The notes under the pieces are model-generated. The model did not search any database. It was not told the origin of the DNA and saw only the letters and a program-made list of their open reading frames with translations. 64,000 nucleotides of DNA, from the NCBI RefSeq assembly GCF_001680005.1, contig NC_033560.1, positions 499,501 through 563,500 of the forward strand. The letters are read 5' to 3'. Shown here piece by piece: positions 47,006-57,453 of the stretch. This DNA comes from Plasmodium coatneyi (Eukaryota; Apicomplexa; Aconoidasida; Haemosporida; Plasmodiidae). The position numbers and the translations under genes were made by a program. The stretch's first letter is position 1; the number at the start of each line of letters is the position of its first letter.

Positions 47006-50000
47006 TTACATGCGATGGTAACCTATGTTCCTTCCCTGCCTATTATTTGTTCCTCTTCTGCTGCTAGATGTAGTAGTAGTATATGAGACGGACCCTTCTG
47101 TGGACTCATCCTCCGAATATTCTGATGAATTGCATGTTGAATTATATGCTGATGAATCGTCCGTTGAATCGAACATGGAATCGGTTGTTGTGTGCTCTGT
47201 TGAGTAATATGTGGAATCGTATGTTGAACCGTCCAATGTTGAACCTCCTCCTGTTGAATGTTCTGTTCTTGCATATTCCGTGGAGTAATCGATAGAAGTA
47301 TCCTCATTCTCCATATATAAGTTATGTTGGATGGATCTTCTTCTGCGGGATTTACGTTTTCCAGACAATAGGTAAGTGTACTAAGAAAAAAAGAAAGAAA
47401 AGGAAGGAAAAAACGGCGCAGTGACAAAATATCTGTGTGCGCGCCACATGTATATACATAATACGGAACAACATACCCATCTACCACCACCCTAACAACC
47501 TATCTAACAATCCACATACTACCTACCACCCCTAACAACCTTCTTTCTGCCAACCACCCCTAACAGAACCTTTTATTCTACCACTCATATAAAAAAAGTA
47601 AATATATGAATAAAATGTGAATAAAATGTTATTATTATTCATATTTTGAATATAAAAACATTTATGCTTACCTTATATAGAAGGAATGCAATTGCCGAAA
47701 CTACTACAGCTGAGACAACAACAGGTGGTATAATAGTGGTAAAAGGGGGTAAATCCCATGAGTCTCCAGCGGCACTTGCAGCGTTCGCTGCAGCAGGCTG
47801 AGGGGGTCGTACTGCTGCTGGTTTGGCAGCAACCGGTTTTGCTGCTGTGGCAGGTTTTACTGCTGGAGGAGGTGCAGCAGGTGCGGATGCCGATGTTCTG
47901 CTCCCACCACCGGAGGAGGAGGACGAGTGTCCTCCCCCTCCCCCCGCTCCACTTTGTCGTTCCTGCATGATCTCTTTTTCTGTTTTCTGTGAGAGATCGT
48001 TCTTTTGTGAGTCCGTTTCACATTCACCCATTTGTTCTATGTTTTCCATCCAATCTTTAATGTCACGATTACCCTTGAGCCAGTCTGCGATCTGCTTTTG
48101 CACATCCTTCCCAGCCGTCTCTGTTGGTTCCCACCTTTCCCTATTACATTTTACACATGGATTTATGGGGGTCTTTATATCAAAAATTCCCTGCGTACCC
48201 CCTAATGCTCCATTCAATTTATTAAAGATCTCCTTTATGTTTTTCTCCTTTGTACAAGTATTATGCTGCAATTTTGTTACAATAACATTTAGCATAGTGC
48301 ATTCCATAAAATGTTTCCACCCGTAATCTGATTGCTTGTCATGGGCCTGATCTGCTTTCCCCTTTTTGTACATGTTATATAATGCCCTAACAGTGATTTC
48401 ACATATCCCTTTATAATGTTCCCACTCCTGCTCATTATCTATCATGTTGGACTCGCACATTACCTCTAAGGAAGTATGTGCACTCTCCTCCGTGTCGCTC
48501 TTTTCATCCTCAAAATATTTAGCAAAATCATTAAATATCCTTTCTATGTCTTTCCAGAATCCATTCCGGAAGGTCTAAGGAAGTAGAAAAGGAGGGGACG
48601 TTAGAAGGAAGGGGTTCAAAGGAATGGAAGCAACATTCCTTCTTGAGGAAGGGAACAACATTTCCTCCTTGAGGAAGGGAAGGAAGGGGAGCAACTGCTC
48701 CACCCTCTCCCTGCACCCCACGGGGTGAACCCTGCAGGTGCATCGTATTTTTTTCCCATTTTGCTTTGCACGTTATTCTTACCAGATTATCCTTGTTTCC
48801 CTTCCTCACCCAGTAGCTTACTGCACTAGACCAACGTGCAACCCATTGTTGGTTACTAAGGGCACAATAATCGTAGGTAGGCGGTTCTTGTGGCTCAGGA
48901 AGCACTGTTTCCTTCTCTTCTTTTTCCTCTAAGCCCTCAGTGTCCGGAAGAGGTTCATATTCATCGAATACCAGAATTACACTACTCTTTGGACTTTGCC
49001 TATAGGAAGGAGGAAAAAAATAGAAGAGAAGAGAAGAAGAGAGTACTTTTTTTTTTTTTTTTCCAACTACTTTTTGAAGCATATATACATACACATATAT
49101 GTACATATATCTATATCTATATATATATATAACGTATATATATATATAAGTAATCGTAATCGTTACTATACCCGCTAATTGGAACAGTCCTCCATGTCAT
49201 TCCTTGGCTTCCGAGTTTTATTTCCATTTCGTCCTCAAATTGAATACCTTTGCTACCTGTACTGCGTGCACGACGCGGACCGCGTGCAACATCATCCACC
49301 GCTTCCTCCTTCGAAGGATGTGTTTGTCGTTGACGTTGGTAATCATGTCCTTTTGTTGTTGTTGTTGACCCTGCAGTCCCTGCACTCAAGTTATTCCCAC
49401 TGCGCGTAGGAGATCCCCCACCATTCAATGTCAGAATTACAGCAGGTTCATTTGCATTTTTCCTAGAGGAATGCGAAAAAAAGAAGAGAAGCGTGTGAGA
49501 GAGAGAAAATACTTTTTTTTTTTCCTTTTTTTTTGCCTACAATTACTTTTTAAAGCATATGCACACACACACATATATATATAAGTAATCGTAACCATAC
49601 TCGTCACTTGGAACAGGCGTTACTTTTACTCCTTCGTTATTTGGACCGATAGTCCATACAACTTCTCTTTTCCTACGTATAGGAGCTCTTTTAGTTTCAT
49701 TGTGTGTTTCAGCTGCTGCACGACGTACACGAAGTGCACGAGGCTGACCAACACGCGCAGCATCATCTCCCGCTTCCTCCGTATGTTGTTGTTGTTCATT
49801 CCTCGTTGTTGTTGACTCAGCACCTACTATAGCAGTATTACCTGGAGGACCTAATGCTGATAGAACCTTTTCCTGTTCTTCCGTACAATCTTGCTTCGGT
49901 GTTGTGTTTTTTTTTATTAAGGCCATAACTTTCACATCCTTCTTCATAGTATCATGAATAATTCTTAACATAGGCTGATTCAGTACTTTCATATGTTCCA

Positions 50001-50595
50001 ATACACTATTATAATCGCATTCATCATGCACCACCCCCGGACTGAGTACTTCGCCCAATTCTTTCATTTGACTGAATGCATTCCCTACAGCATTCTTCTT
50101 ATCACAATGATCAGACAGGTAGAAGGTTGACCACAACTTCAGTATTGCACATTGCACATATTCTTTCATTTTCCTATTAATTTCTTCTTTACTGTCCCGT
50201 CCTTTGGGCGTTGTCCATATTTTCAACAAATTTTTTAAAATGAATTCACATACTTCCTTCTCTTCTGTCTCGCTCATGTTTGCACATCCTGCTTCAGCAG
50301 CTCTATCACTATCATCCACATTCATTTTTTGAAGGAAATCTTTCACCCAATCCATTATATTTGCCATTAATCGTGTCTGTAAATTAGAGTAATATAGTCA
50401 TACATATTCACTCTATATTATATATATATTATTATTAAATTAGAACAGTATAGTTAGAAACAAGAATATATTAGCAATGTACACATAGATTGTATTATTT
50501 TATATTACCTCCCCTGCTTTTCTGCTTTGTCCCTTAAACCCATTGACATCTAACCATTTTTCCTTCAATTGGCCAAATACTTTATCTGTCTCCAT
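47006..50595 (-). CDS. SICAvar: SICAvar-like ectodomain with KIR-like tail, gene E
   Basis: Six exons: 50595-50509, 50376-49601, 49462-49172, 48999-48717, 48574-47672, 47380-47006. Phases agree, giving 904 aa. Paralogue of gene D, exon by exon: the same 29-residue first exon, the same first cysteine-rich domain (VCEFILKNLLKIW, LSDHCDKK), the same 283-base fourth exon (ITCKAKWEKNTMH) and the same second cysteine-rich domain (MECTMLNVIV, PCVKCNRERW). Unlike D, the second cysteine-rich domain runs without an intron through a Gly/Ser then Ala/Lys/Pro linker (KPATAAKPVAAKPA) into the membrane segment (PPVVVSAVVVSAIAFLLYK). The 124-residue tail is KIR-like (basic, then Ser/Thr/Asp/Glu, ending QGRNIGYHRM). 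Its 3' flank is the shared block. Likely an infected-cell surface antigen; a chimeric origin is inferred. Confidence 0.82.
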
Positions 50596-51390
50596 TTTCA
50601 CCCGCAACTTATTCACAATGAAATTGGTTCATTCTTAAATAAAAGTAGTACATTCTTAATTATTATGTGTACAATGTACGTTCTTACCACCCATACTACT
50701 TCCCTATTCATATTGACACTCCTTTTATTACTTATTTTTCTAGTAATGTGGAAATGTTCATTCATTTTTTTCACTCTCTTTTCGCTTCTTCTTCGCTCCT
50801 TCTAGGCTCCTTTATTTCTTTTATTTTTTGGCTCCTTTTCACTCCATTTTACTACCTTATTTTTTTCTTTTTTTTTCCTTTTTTTCTTTTTATTCATTGT
50901 ATATCTTCTTTTTTAGAGATGCAACGTTTCTTTAAGAGAGACGTGCACATACACCCCTAAGTTGCTATACAACAGGTCACATTGTTGTTGCAACAACCTA
51001 AAAAAGGACCCTATTCGAACACCCTAAACCCTTCATTCTAAAAACCTGTACCCTACTCTAACAACCTACAACTCTACCCCAACATCCATTAACCCTACTC
51101 TATCATCCTTCAACCCTATTCTAACAGCCTTCAACTCTACTCCTACACCCTGAACCCTTCATTCTAATACCCTTACAATCTTCTTTTCCTTAAGGAAGTA
51201 CCTTCCTTCTACCTACCATCCCTAAGTGCACCTTCGTGCACACATCACTATATACTCCTGACTAAGTGCACCATTGTGCACACTTCCTTCAGAAATCTTT
51301 CTTCATTCTAGCCCCCCTAACAACCTTCCTACACACTTCCATCAACACGTCAACCTAAATACACCTCCTTGCAAATTTTCTTCTTTCTTC
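50596..51390. other. Upstream of gene E
   Basis: AT-rich, then T/C-rich (50,750-50,910), then degenerate ACCCTA-type units (50,990-51,350) leading into the array, in the same order as upstream of gene D (24,188-25,330). No gene. Confidence 0.55.
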
Positions 51391-51770
51391 TGGGTTCAGG
51401 GTTTAGCTTTCAGGGTTTAGGGTTCAGGTTTAGGGTTTAGGGATCAGGGTTCAGCTCTCAAGTTTCAGTGTTTATGTTTTAGGTTTTAAGTTTTAAGTTT
51501 TATGTTTTAGGTTTTAGGTTTTGAGTTAACAGTTTAATCCTGAGGTTTCAGGGTTGAGGGCTTCAGGTTTTAGGTTTAGGGGTTTAGGGTTTAAGGTTTA
51601 GGTTTCGGGGTTTAGGGTTAAGGGTTCAAGGTTTAGGTTTGGGGGTTCAGAGTTTAGGGTTCAGGGTTTAGGTTTTAGGTTTAGGTTTCAGGGTTTAGGT
51701 TTTGTTTTTCAGGGTTTAGGGTTGAGAGTTTAAGGTTCAGGTTTCAGGGGTTGGATCTTAATACGTTAAG
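51390..51770 (+). repeat. Telomere-like array, G-rich strand on +
   Basis: About 380 bp of degenerate GGGTTTA / GGGTTCA with many TTTTAGG variants. It lies upstream of gene E and is the array nearest to intact YIF1. Confidence 0.88.
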
Positions 51771-52613
51771 GAACAGCAATATGGGCTGCTTTTTAGCGAT
51801 CCTACGGGCGAAGTACTCTTGTAGTGTGTATTAAAAAAAAAAAAGAAAAAAAAAGTAGAGAAAAGGCAAAGAAGGGGAGGAAAGAATGAAAATAATGGAT
51901 GGAAAGGAAAGGATCGATGGGGTTAAGAGATGGATTTTCTAAGGAGGAGCACGGAAAAGTTCGTATTGAAGAAATGGGGCGAGGGAGGGGGTTACAAGTG
52001 GAAGAGTTTTGAAGGAAGGAGGGTCTAAGGAGTGAAGAAAGGGAGGTCTAAGGAAGGAAAGGAGATCTAAGGAAGGAAGAAAATATGAAAGAAAAGGAAA
52101 AAAAAAAGGAACAAAAAAAATAAGAAAAATAAGCCCACCATTTGTGCTGTGTCCTGAACTGAGCTTTCCTATGCTTGTGATGCTAGTTAGCAAACAGAAG
52201 GGGTGCATGTAGAACCTTGGTGTGGAACGTCCCTGTTGCATACACACGCGCCACACACGTTCGCATAAGTTTGGCATTTTTCTTTCCTTCCATTTTGTGC
52301 TTCGCACAAACAAGAAAAAGGGAAATAGAAAAAAATCTGCGCTCATATGTGTATACACACATGCGTACGTGAAAACGCCGCTCGCCTCGCCATGTCGAAT
52401 GGAAGCGCAAACCTTTTTTCAAACAAGTTGGTCATACACAAATCAGTTGGAATGAAAAGTGGCGTAAAAAAGTAAAAAAAGAAGTATAACGTGGCAACGG
52501 ATCAAAATGGCACATAAAAAAAAAGGAAATAAGTTAAAAAAAAAAGTAACAACTGCAGGGGGAATATTCCCGGCGCGCCCTCAGAAAGGAACGCAAATTT
52601 ACCGCCCGCCCCA
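51771..52613 (-). other. YIF1 downstream region, source of the duplicated segments
   Basis: Purine-rich DNA (51,830-52,080), then the sequence found again at 27,641-28,171 and in part at 18,716-19,068 and 45,451-45,748. As it follows directly on the intact YIF1 stop codon it is presumably the original 3' UTR and flank. Confidence 0.7.
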
Positions 52614-54734
52614 TCAGGCGAAATATGGCGTCAAAATCCAGCACAAAAAAATTTGGGAAAGAGAAAAAATGAGAATCAGAATATTAATCCGTTTGACGTT
52701 CAAATGATTGGACAAGCTGGAGTCATCGTGCACGTAGAGGTGGATAGACTTAAACAGCTGCATCATCTGCACACTGACTGTTACGTAAAAGTAAATCTGC
52801 GTCAGGCGATACATGGTGCGGCTATTCAGGAAAAGGACGACACCGTAGGGGGTGAAGCCCGACGAGGGGGGTGCATTCATACTTTTGAATGCATTGTGAG
52901 GGCTCTTGTTCGTTAATACGTTTGCATCCGACTCACCTTTGTCTAGTATATCTTCTGGTACCCCGTAGAGAGACCCACACGTGAAGTGTAGCAGGTAAAA
53001 AAAAAACTTGGTAACTATTAACCCACACAGGATTACAAACTTGTACGAAATGAACGAAAGGATGTGCAAAAAGGACAAGTTAATGTCTCGACATGTTAGT
53101 AAAAATAAAAATTTTATAATAGCTGTTTCGAAGAATAGCAGGAGGAAGACATAGGATGTTATGCTGAACAGATTGTCGGGGTTAAATACAAAGTTGTTCT
53201 TCTGAGCTGTGACCGTTAGTGTGTAGAGAAGGATGTATGTGATGCTCGACATGAGTGGTATGTACAGGTCCGCTTTGAAGATCCCCATGTTACTGCTGTA
53301 GTCGACGTAGTTTAGGTCGTTTGAGTTGTGTCTTCCGGGGTTCCCACGCTGTGTATCGGTGGCGCCAGTTAGGGTGCTTGCCCCGTTGACGCCACTTAAG
53401 TTGCTTCCCATGGTGCTCACTCCCCCTGGGCCCCTTTTCGGATCGTAGAAAAAGGTCTGATTCTGCGCAAAGGGGCTACTTGCACCCCCCGTAACGAGGC
53501 TAGTTTTTTCCTCCATTTCACGCGCATAACTTGGGGATCCTCCCTTGTTAAGTGAAAACGGAGACGTATAGTTCTTGTTGTGGTGACGCCCACTACCCAT
53601 CATCCGTTCCAAGTGGGTATACACATAATAAGTCCTCGACTCACACAGAGCCTTCCGTATGTACACATAAGGTACCAAAATGAACACAATTTTATTAACC
53701 ACATAAGAATGAGTGACGTCAAAGTATCCCCTCAGAAGTGCCAATTTATTTCCAATAAAACTGGTATCATGATTTTCTATTTTTTTCTCTATCTCACTCA
53801 TAACCATATTAGCAACCTTCTGTTTCATTATATTATTTATGGGATCATTTGTCTGCACTGTGTTTGTTAGACTTTCAAATATGTTGTGCATGATTCCTTT
53901 GTTTGTTTTCGGTTCTATGTCGTCTGTTTTGTTGCTCCATCTCTCCGACTGGGGGAAGGTACTTGCACCCACTTGGTTGCCACTCATGGTGCTATTTTCT
54001 CCTTTAAATGGTTGCGACGGGATAAACATCTGGGTTTTCATTTCCTGCTGGTTGTACATGCTGGAATTCACAAAGTTCAGACGGTTGTCTGCTCCGTTAG
54101 TTTCGTTCTTCGGCCCAACATGGTGTGGGTACATGCCTTCCTGACTGGGCATCTTATTCGTGCTGTGAAAAGTAGGGTTCGCACTTGACCCTCCAGGCTG
54201 GAAGGGACTCCCTCCCGTGGGGTAACTTCCACTGCTCGTGGCATGACTCGTCTCACTTGGAGCGTAGAACTCGCTCCGTTTACTTCCCCATACGGGGTGT
54301 GCGTTCACATAACTGGGTAGTGCGGCAGTGGCCGCCCTGGCCGTACCGAGGTCGTTGGGATTGAGGAAGCTGTGCTGGAAGTTTGCCCCAGGGCGATTCC
54401 CCAAGTTTCCACTTACATTGCCACCGACATGGCCACCAACATTGCTACTTACATTGCCTCCGATATGACTACCCACGTGACCTGCGTCCGCGTCCAGGTT
54501 GTAGATCGGCGGACCGGCGTGCAGACTCCTGTCCACGTTGCTTTCACTTGGCAACGCACCTGTGTAAGTTCTATGTCCCATCATGGTGTCTACGCCAGGC
54601 CTACCCGCCAAATTCATTTGGCTATTTCTCCCGTAACTCATGCTGCTCCACGACTCCTGTTCCTTCTCCTTGGCATTGTTGACCTTCCGCCTTCCATGCA
54701 TGTTGCTGTCGCCATAGCTGTTGTTGTAGTTCAT
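52614..54734 (-). CDS. YIF1: YIF1-type vesicle trafficking membrane protein
   Basis: One open frame of 706 aa from ATG at 54734. The N-terminal ~285 residues are Asn/Gly/Ser/Pro-rich and low in complexity, with a short degenerate repeat (GHVGGNVSGNLGN) near residues 90-118. The conserved part then begins. It holds a soluble segment (KQKVANMVMSEIEKKIENHD…LLRGYFDVTHSYVVNKIVFIL) leading to VPYVYIRKALCESRTYYVYT, a linker, and from ~470 on a multi-spanning C-terminal domain (DLYIPLMSSITYILLYTL, TSYVFLLLFFETAIIKFLFLL, LHILSFISYKFVILCGLIVT, ILILIFSLSQIFLCWILTPY). This order fits the YIF1/HRF1 family, which works with Yip1 in ER-Golgi transport. No intron is needed; a possible one (GTGAGT near 52,940) breaks the phase. 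First core gene right of the variant island. Confidence 0.85.
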   Translation of the reverse strand: MNYNNSYGDSNMHGRRKVNNAKEKEQESWSSMSYGRNSQMNLAGRPGVDTMMGHRTYTGALPSESNVDRSLHAGPPIYNLDADAGHVGSHIGGNVSSNVGGHVGGNVSGNLGNRPGANFQHSFLNPNDLGTARAATAALPSYVNAHPVWGSKRSEFYAPSETSHATSSGSYPTGGSPFQPGGSSANPTFHSTNKMPSQEGMYPHHVGPKNETNGADNRLNFVNSSMYNQQEMKTQMFIPSQPFKGENSTMSGNQVGASTFPQSERWSNKTDDIEPKTNKGIMHNIFESLTNTVQTNDPINNIMKQKVANMVMSEIEKKIENHDTSFIGNKLALLRGYFDVTHSYVVNKIVFILVPYVYIRKALCESRTYYVYTHLERMMGSGRHHNKNYTSPFSLNKGGSPSYAREMEEKTSLVTGGASSPFAQNQTFFYDPKRGPGGVSTMGSNLSGVNGASTLTGATDTQRGNPGRHNSNDLNYVDYSSNMGIFKADLYIPLMSSITYILLYTLTVTAQKNNFVFNPDNLFSITSYVFLLLFFETAIIKFLFLLTCRDINLSFLHILSFISYKFVILCGLIVTKFFFYLLHFTCGSLYGVPEDILDKGESDANVLTNKSPHNAFKSMNAPPSSGFTPYGVVLFLNSRTMYRLTQIYFYVTVSVQMMQLFKSIHLYVHDDSSLSNHLNVKRINILILIFSLSQIFLCWILTPYFA

Positions 54735-55920
54735 CGTTGCGGAGAATTGACAAACGCGTAGAGGGGTGAGACACCTCTTCTCTCTTTCAGCACGAATGTG
54801 CGCACGTCCGAATGTACATACTTATTTGTGCTTATGTAACATCCGTTTGGCTAGCTCGTTACGTACGCACGTGGAGCGCTAATTTAAAAAAAAAAAAAAA
54901 ATATGTACAGGTCAGGTAAATTCGCGTATATTTTGCGCACAAAAGTGGGAACTAGCTAGCCACGTTTAACTGCTCATACGTACGTATGCAAATGGAAAAC
55001 GTTTAACTTGAGATGAAATCAAATTGTAGCTGCTCACGAGGGAATTAAAAGGGGGCTGCAAAGGATGCAAAGAAAAGAAAAAGCAGAAAAAGGGAACAAA
55101 ATGGGGAAGAGAAAAAATGAAGAAAAATAAAAAAAAAAAAAAAAAAGAGCAACAAAATTGGGCGTTATATCCCAATGCATACATCTTCCATAGTGCCATA
55201 CGGATGTTCGTCCCTTCCCCCCTGAATGACGAAATCGCGGCATGGCATTCCGCGCACTGCAAAGGTGATTCCCCAGGCGCGCCAACAAACACTACCCATA
55301 TACAAAAGCGCAATGGTTAAGAGATACAGATGCCCCTTCACAACATGTGATGTACATGCGGGGAAAAAAAAAAAAAAATATTATGGCATTACTTGTACTC
55401 CACTGACACCCTCTCCCATGGCATTCTCTCCTGCTTCGTTCAATCGCGCCGAGCTCAGCACTTTTCTGTTCATCTTTACTTGCTCACGTGTTTACCTTTT
55501 TTTTCTTTTAATCACCTCAGTAAACACAGGGTGATGGACGACTCCGTGAAACATCCCTCGATGGAACAGCTTGGTGTTTTTTTCCCCCACGACCCTTCCA
55601 CTTTTTCAGTTTCAGCACAATGGTAAAGGGGGAGGCTCTTCTCATGTGTGGGTAAACGGAATCGTGGGGTAAATCAATGGGCCAATCAGTGTGACTGGCA
55701 GTCTCCCCCACGGTGGAAATCATCTCTTGGGGGGGGAAGCAAAAATGAAGAGGTCGCAAAGATAACATATGAAGTAGCAGACAAAATGGGAACCCCGTTC
55801 CTCCTGTCAACACATCACATCCTACGGTACTCCCACGAATGCATAAGTATGCACCACATGTGCAAGTTAAAAAAAAGGTGGATGCCTGTAAACACTTCAG
55901 ATCTTTGATCATGGGGCAGA
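54735..55920. other. Intergenic between YIF1 and the RAP-like gene
   Basis: 5' flank of YIF1 and 3' flank of the next minus-strand gene. A/T runs, no gene seen. Confidence 0.5.
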
Positions 55921-57453
55921 CTAACCTTTACCCTCTGTAAGCTTCTTCCCGGGTGGGCGAACCAACTGATCGCAGTCGTATAAGTAATGCTTACTGATAG
56001 ATGCCTGCAAAACTTCGTCCCTCTTGCTCTCGGTGAACAAATCTGCGTAGTCCTCCTTTTGGCAGAGACGCAAGAGGGTGAATCCGTCCTTCGAGGCCAG
56101 GTAGTACCTGCACGGGGTTGAAGCAATTATGTAGTGGAAGCAAATGAGGAAAGATGCAACTTCGGGGGGAAGCCAACACCGGGAAGCAATCCCGGGGATG
56201 GGTGGCATCCCGTTGTGTACGTACCTCCAGAAGACGCAGCTGCGCAGGGTGGCCGCCTCATTAGCATAGTACTGCTGAGGTGAGTCCAAAATGTAAACCG
56301 TTTGGTTCTTCAAAGAAGTTAGGGAGTAGCTAAATGGAGGGATGTACACCTTTTTCAGTTCGACGCTTTTGTCTTGTCTATTAAGGAACTCCGTTATGTA
56401 CACGTACTTTTCGTTCTGATCCGTGTGAACCCCATCCGAATAGTTTGGTAAAGATAGTATGGAGGAGACGAACTGCTTGTTGTAGATACTTAGCTGATTT
56501 AGAACGTCTGAGTTGTAGGAAAAGCTGCTAAAGTAAAGGCGCAGTGCCAAAATTAGGTAAAAGGTGTCGTCCGAAGAAATGTTCATTTCATCGTCTGAGA
56601 TGGCACTTACATACGGGTTCAGTACATCTATGCATAGGTTTCTCATTTTTATACTTTTCCCCAAGTAGATGTGACAATTGATGAGGAAGAAGAACACACT
56701 AATGTTAAGAAACGCGGGTGCCTTCCTCACAACGTCTTCTATGTTCATATAATTCTGGACAATCTGATCCTTCACATGTTCATACGCTTCCGCACATTCG
56801 ATCCTGTTTTCACTTACGCTGTACAGTAGGTTGCTTAGCGATTTGTATAAAGACATGAAAGGCACATCTACCCTTTCTTTATCGTAGTAGTAACTATTAA
56901 TGCGGAAATAATTTTCCCTCTTCGTCACAGCATCGTGTTTAATTATGTTCCCCTTGTGTTGTTCCAGATGGGTTCCTAGTTGTGTGACTGCTTCGAGGAC
57001 GTAGTACAGCAACACCTTGGGTGACACCCTAATACCACAGGTGGTTAATATTTTAAGGAACTTTGTTCTGCGCAAAAACTGTTCTTCCTTCCCTTTTGCC
57101 ACGTTTATGTTGTTTCCACTTGCATGCCTGTCCTGTACATACCTTTCTATGTTGGACACGTCTCCATTTAGTATGTCTTTTTCACATGACTCCATGCAAA
57201 GATTTACCATTTCGTCCTCTCTCGGATACCCACCCAAGTGCTCCTCAAAAATGGCTTTCACTTTTGCTTCATGTTCTTTTCTCCTCTGAGGTAACTCCTC
57301 CACTGAGTCTGCATAATTTAAAATGGCACTCTTCAACCCATTTATGTCTTTCATGGAGGAGAAATAATATTGCCTTCTTCGTATAGCCCGCACGTCGTGC
57401 CATCGTCGCTGCGGGGGTGGGAAAACCCCACGAATTATGGCGATCCTCTTCAT
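55921..57453 (-). CDS. RAP-like domain protein, probably organellar
   Basis: The frame starts at ATG 57453 (MKRIAIIRGVF; the open frame reaches further up only through a GTG). The Arg-rich start with almost no acidic residues (PPPQRRWHDVRAIRRRQYYF) looks like a mitochondrial presequence. The middle is helical and low in glycine. The C-terminus (VYILDSPQQYYANEAATLRS, then YYLASKDGFTLLRLCQKEDY) fits the RAP domain pattern of organellar RNA-binding proteins, with moderate confidence. That match is continuous only if a 117-base segment (56,224-56,108; GTACGT…GTGCAG) is removed as an intron, which changes WR-YVHNGM… to WR-YYLASK. Because 117 is divisible by three and contains no stop, the frame is open either way. 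Spliced length is ~471 aa. Confidence 0.7.
   Translation of the reverse strand: MKRIAIIRGVFPPPQRRWHDVRAIRRRQYYFSSMKDINGLKSAILNYADSVEELPQRRKEHEAKVKAIFEEHLGGYPREDEMVNLCMESCEKDILNGDVSNIERYVQDRHASGNNINVAKGKEEQFLRRTKFLKILTTCGIRVSPKVLLYYVLEAVTQLGTHLEQHKGNIIKHDAVTKRENYFRINSYYYDKERVDVPFMSLYKSLSNLLYSVSENRIECAEAYEHVKDQIVQNYMNIEDVVRKAPAFLNISVFFFLINCHIYLGKSIKMRNLCIDVLNPYVSAISDDEMNISSDDTFYLILALRLYFSSFSYNSDVLNQLSIYNKQFVSSILSLPNYSDGVHTDQNEKYVYITEFLNRQDKSVELKKVYIPPFSYSLTSLKNQTVYILDSPQQYYANEAATLRSCVFWRYVHNGMPPIPGIASRCWLPPEVASFLICFHYIIASTPCRYYLASKDGFTLLRLCQKEDYADLFTESKRDEVLQASISKHYLYDCDQLVRPPGKKLTEGKG

Noticed and set aside
52838..52945. Intron in YIF1 between DILDKG and NSRTMY
   Set aside because: The candidate donor and acceptor do not match in phase and the unspliced frame is open through both.
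53839..54761. Plus-strand frames opposite YIF1
   Set aside because: They are antisense shadows of the Gly/Ser/Asn-rich N-terminus.
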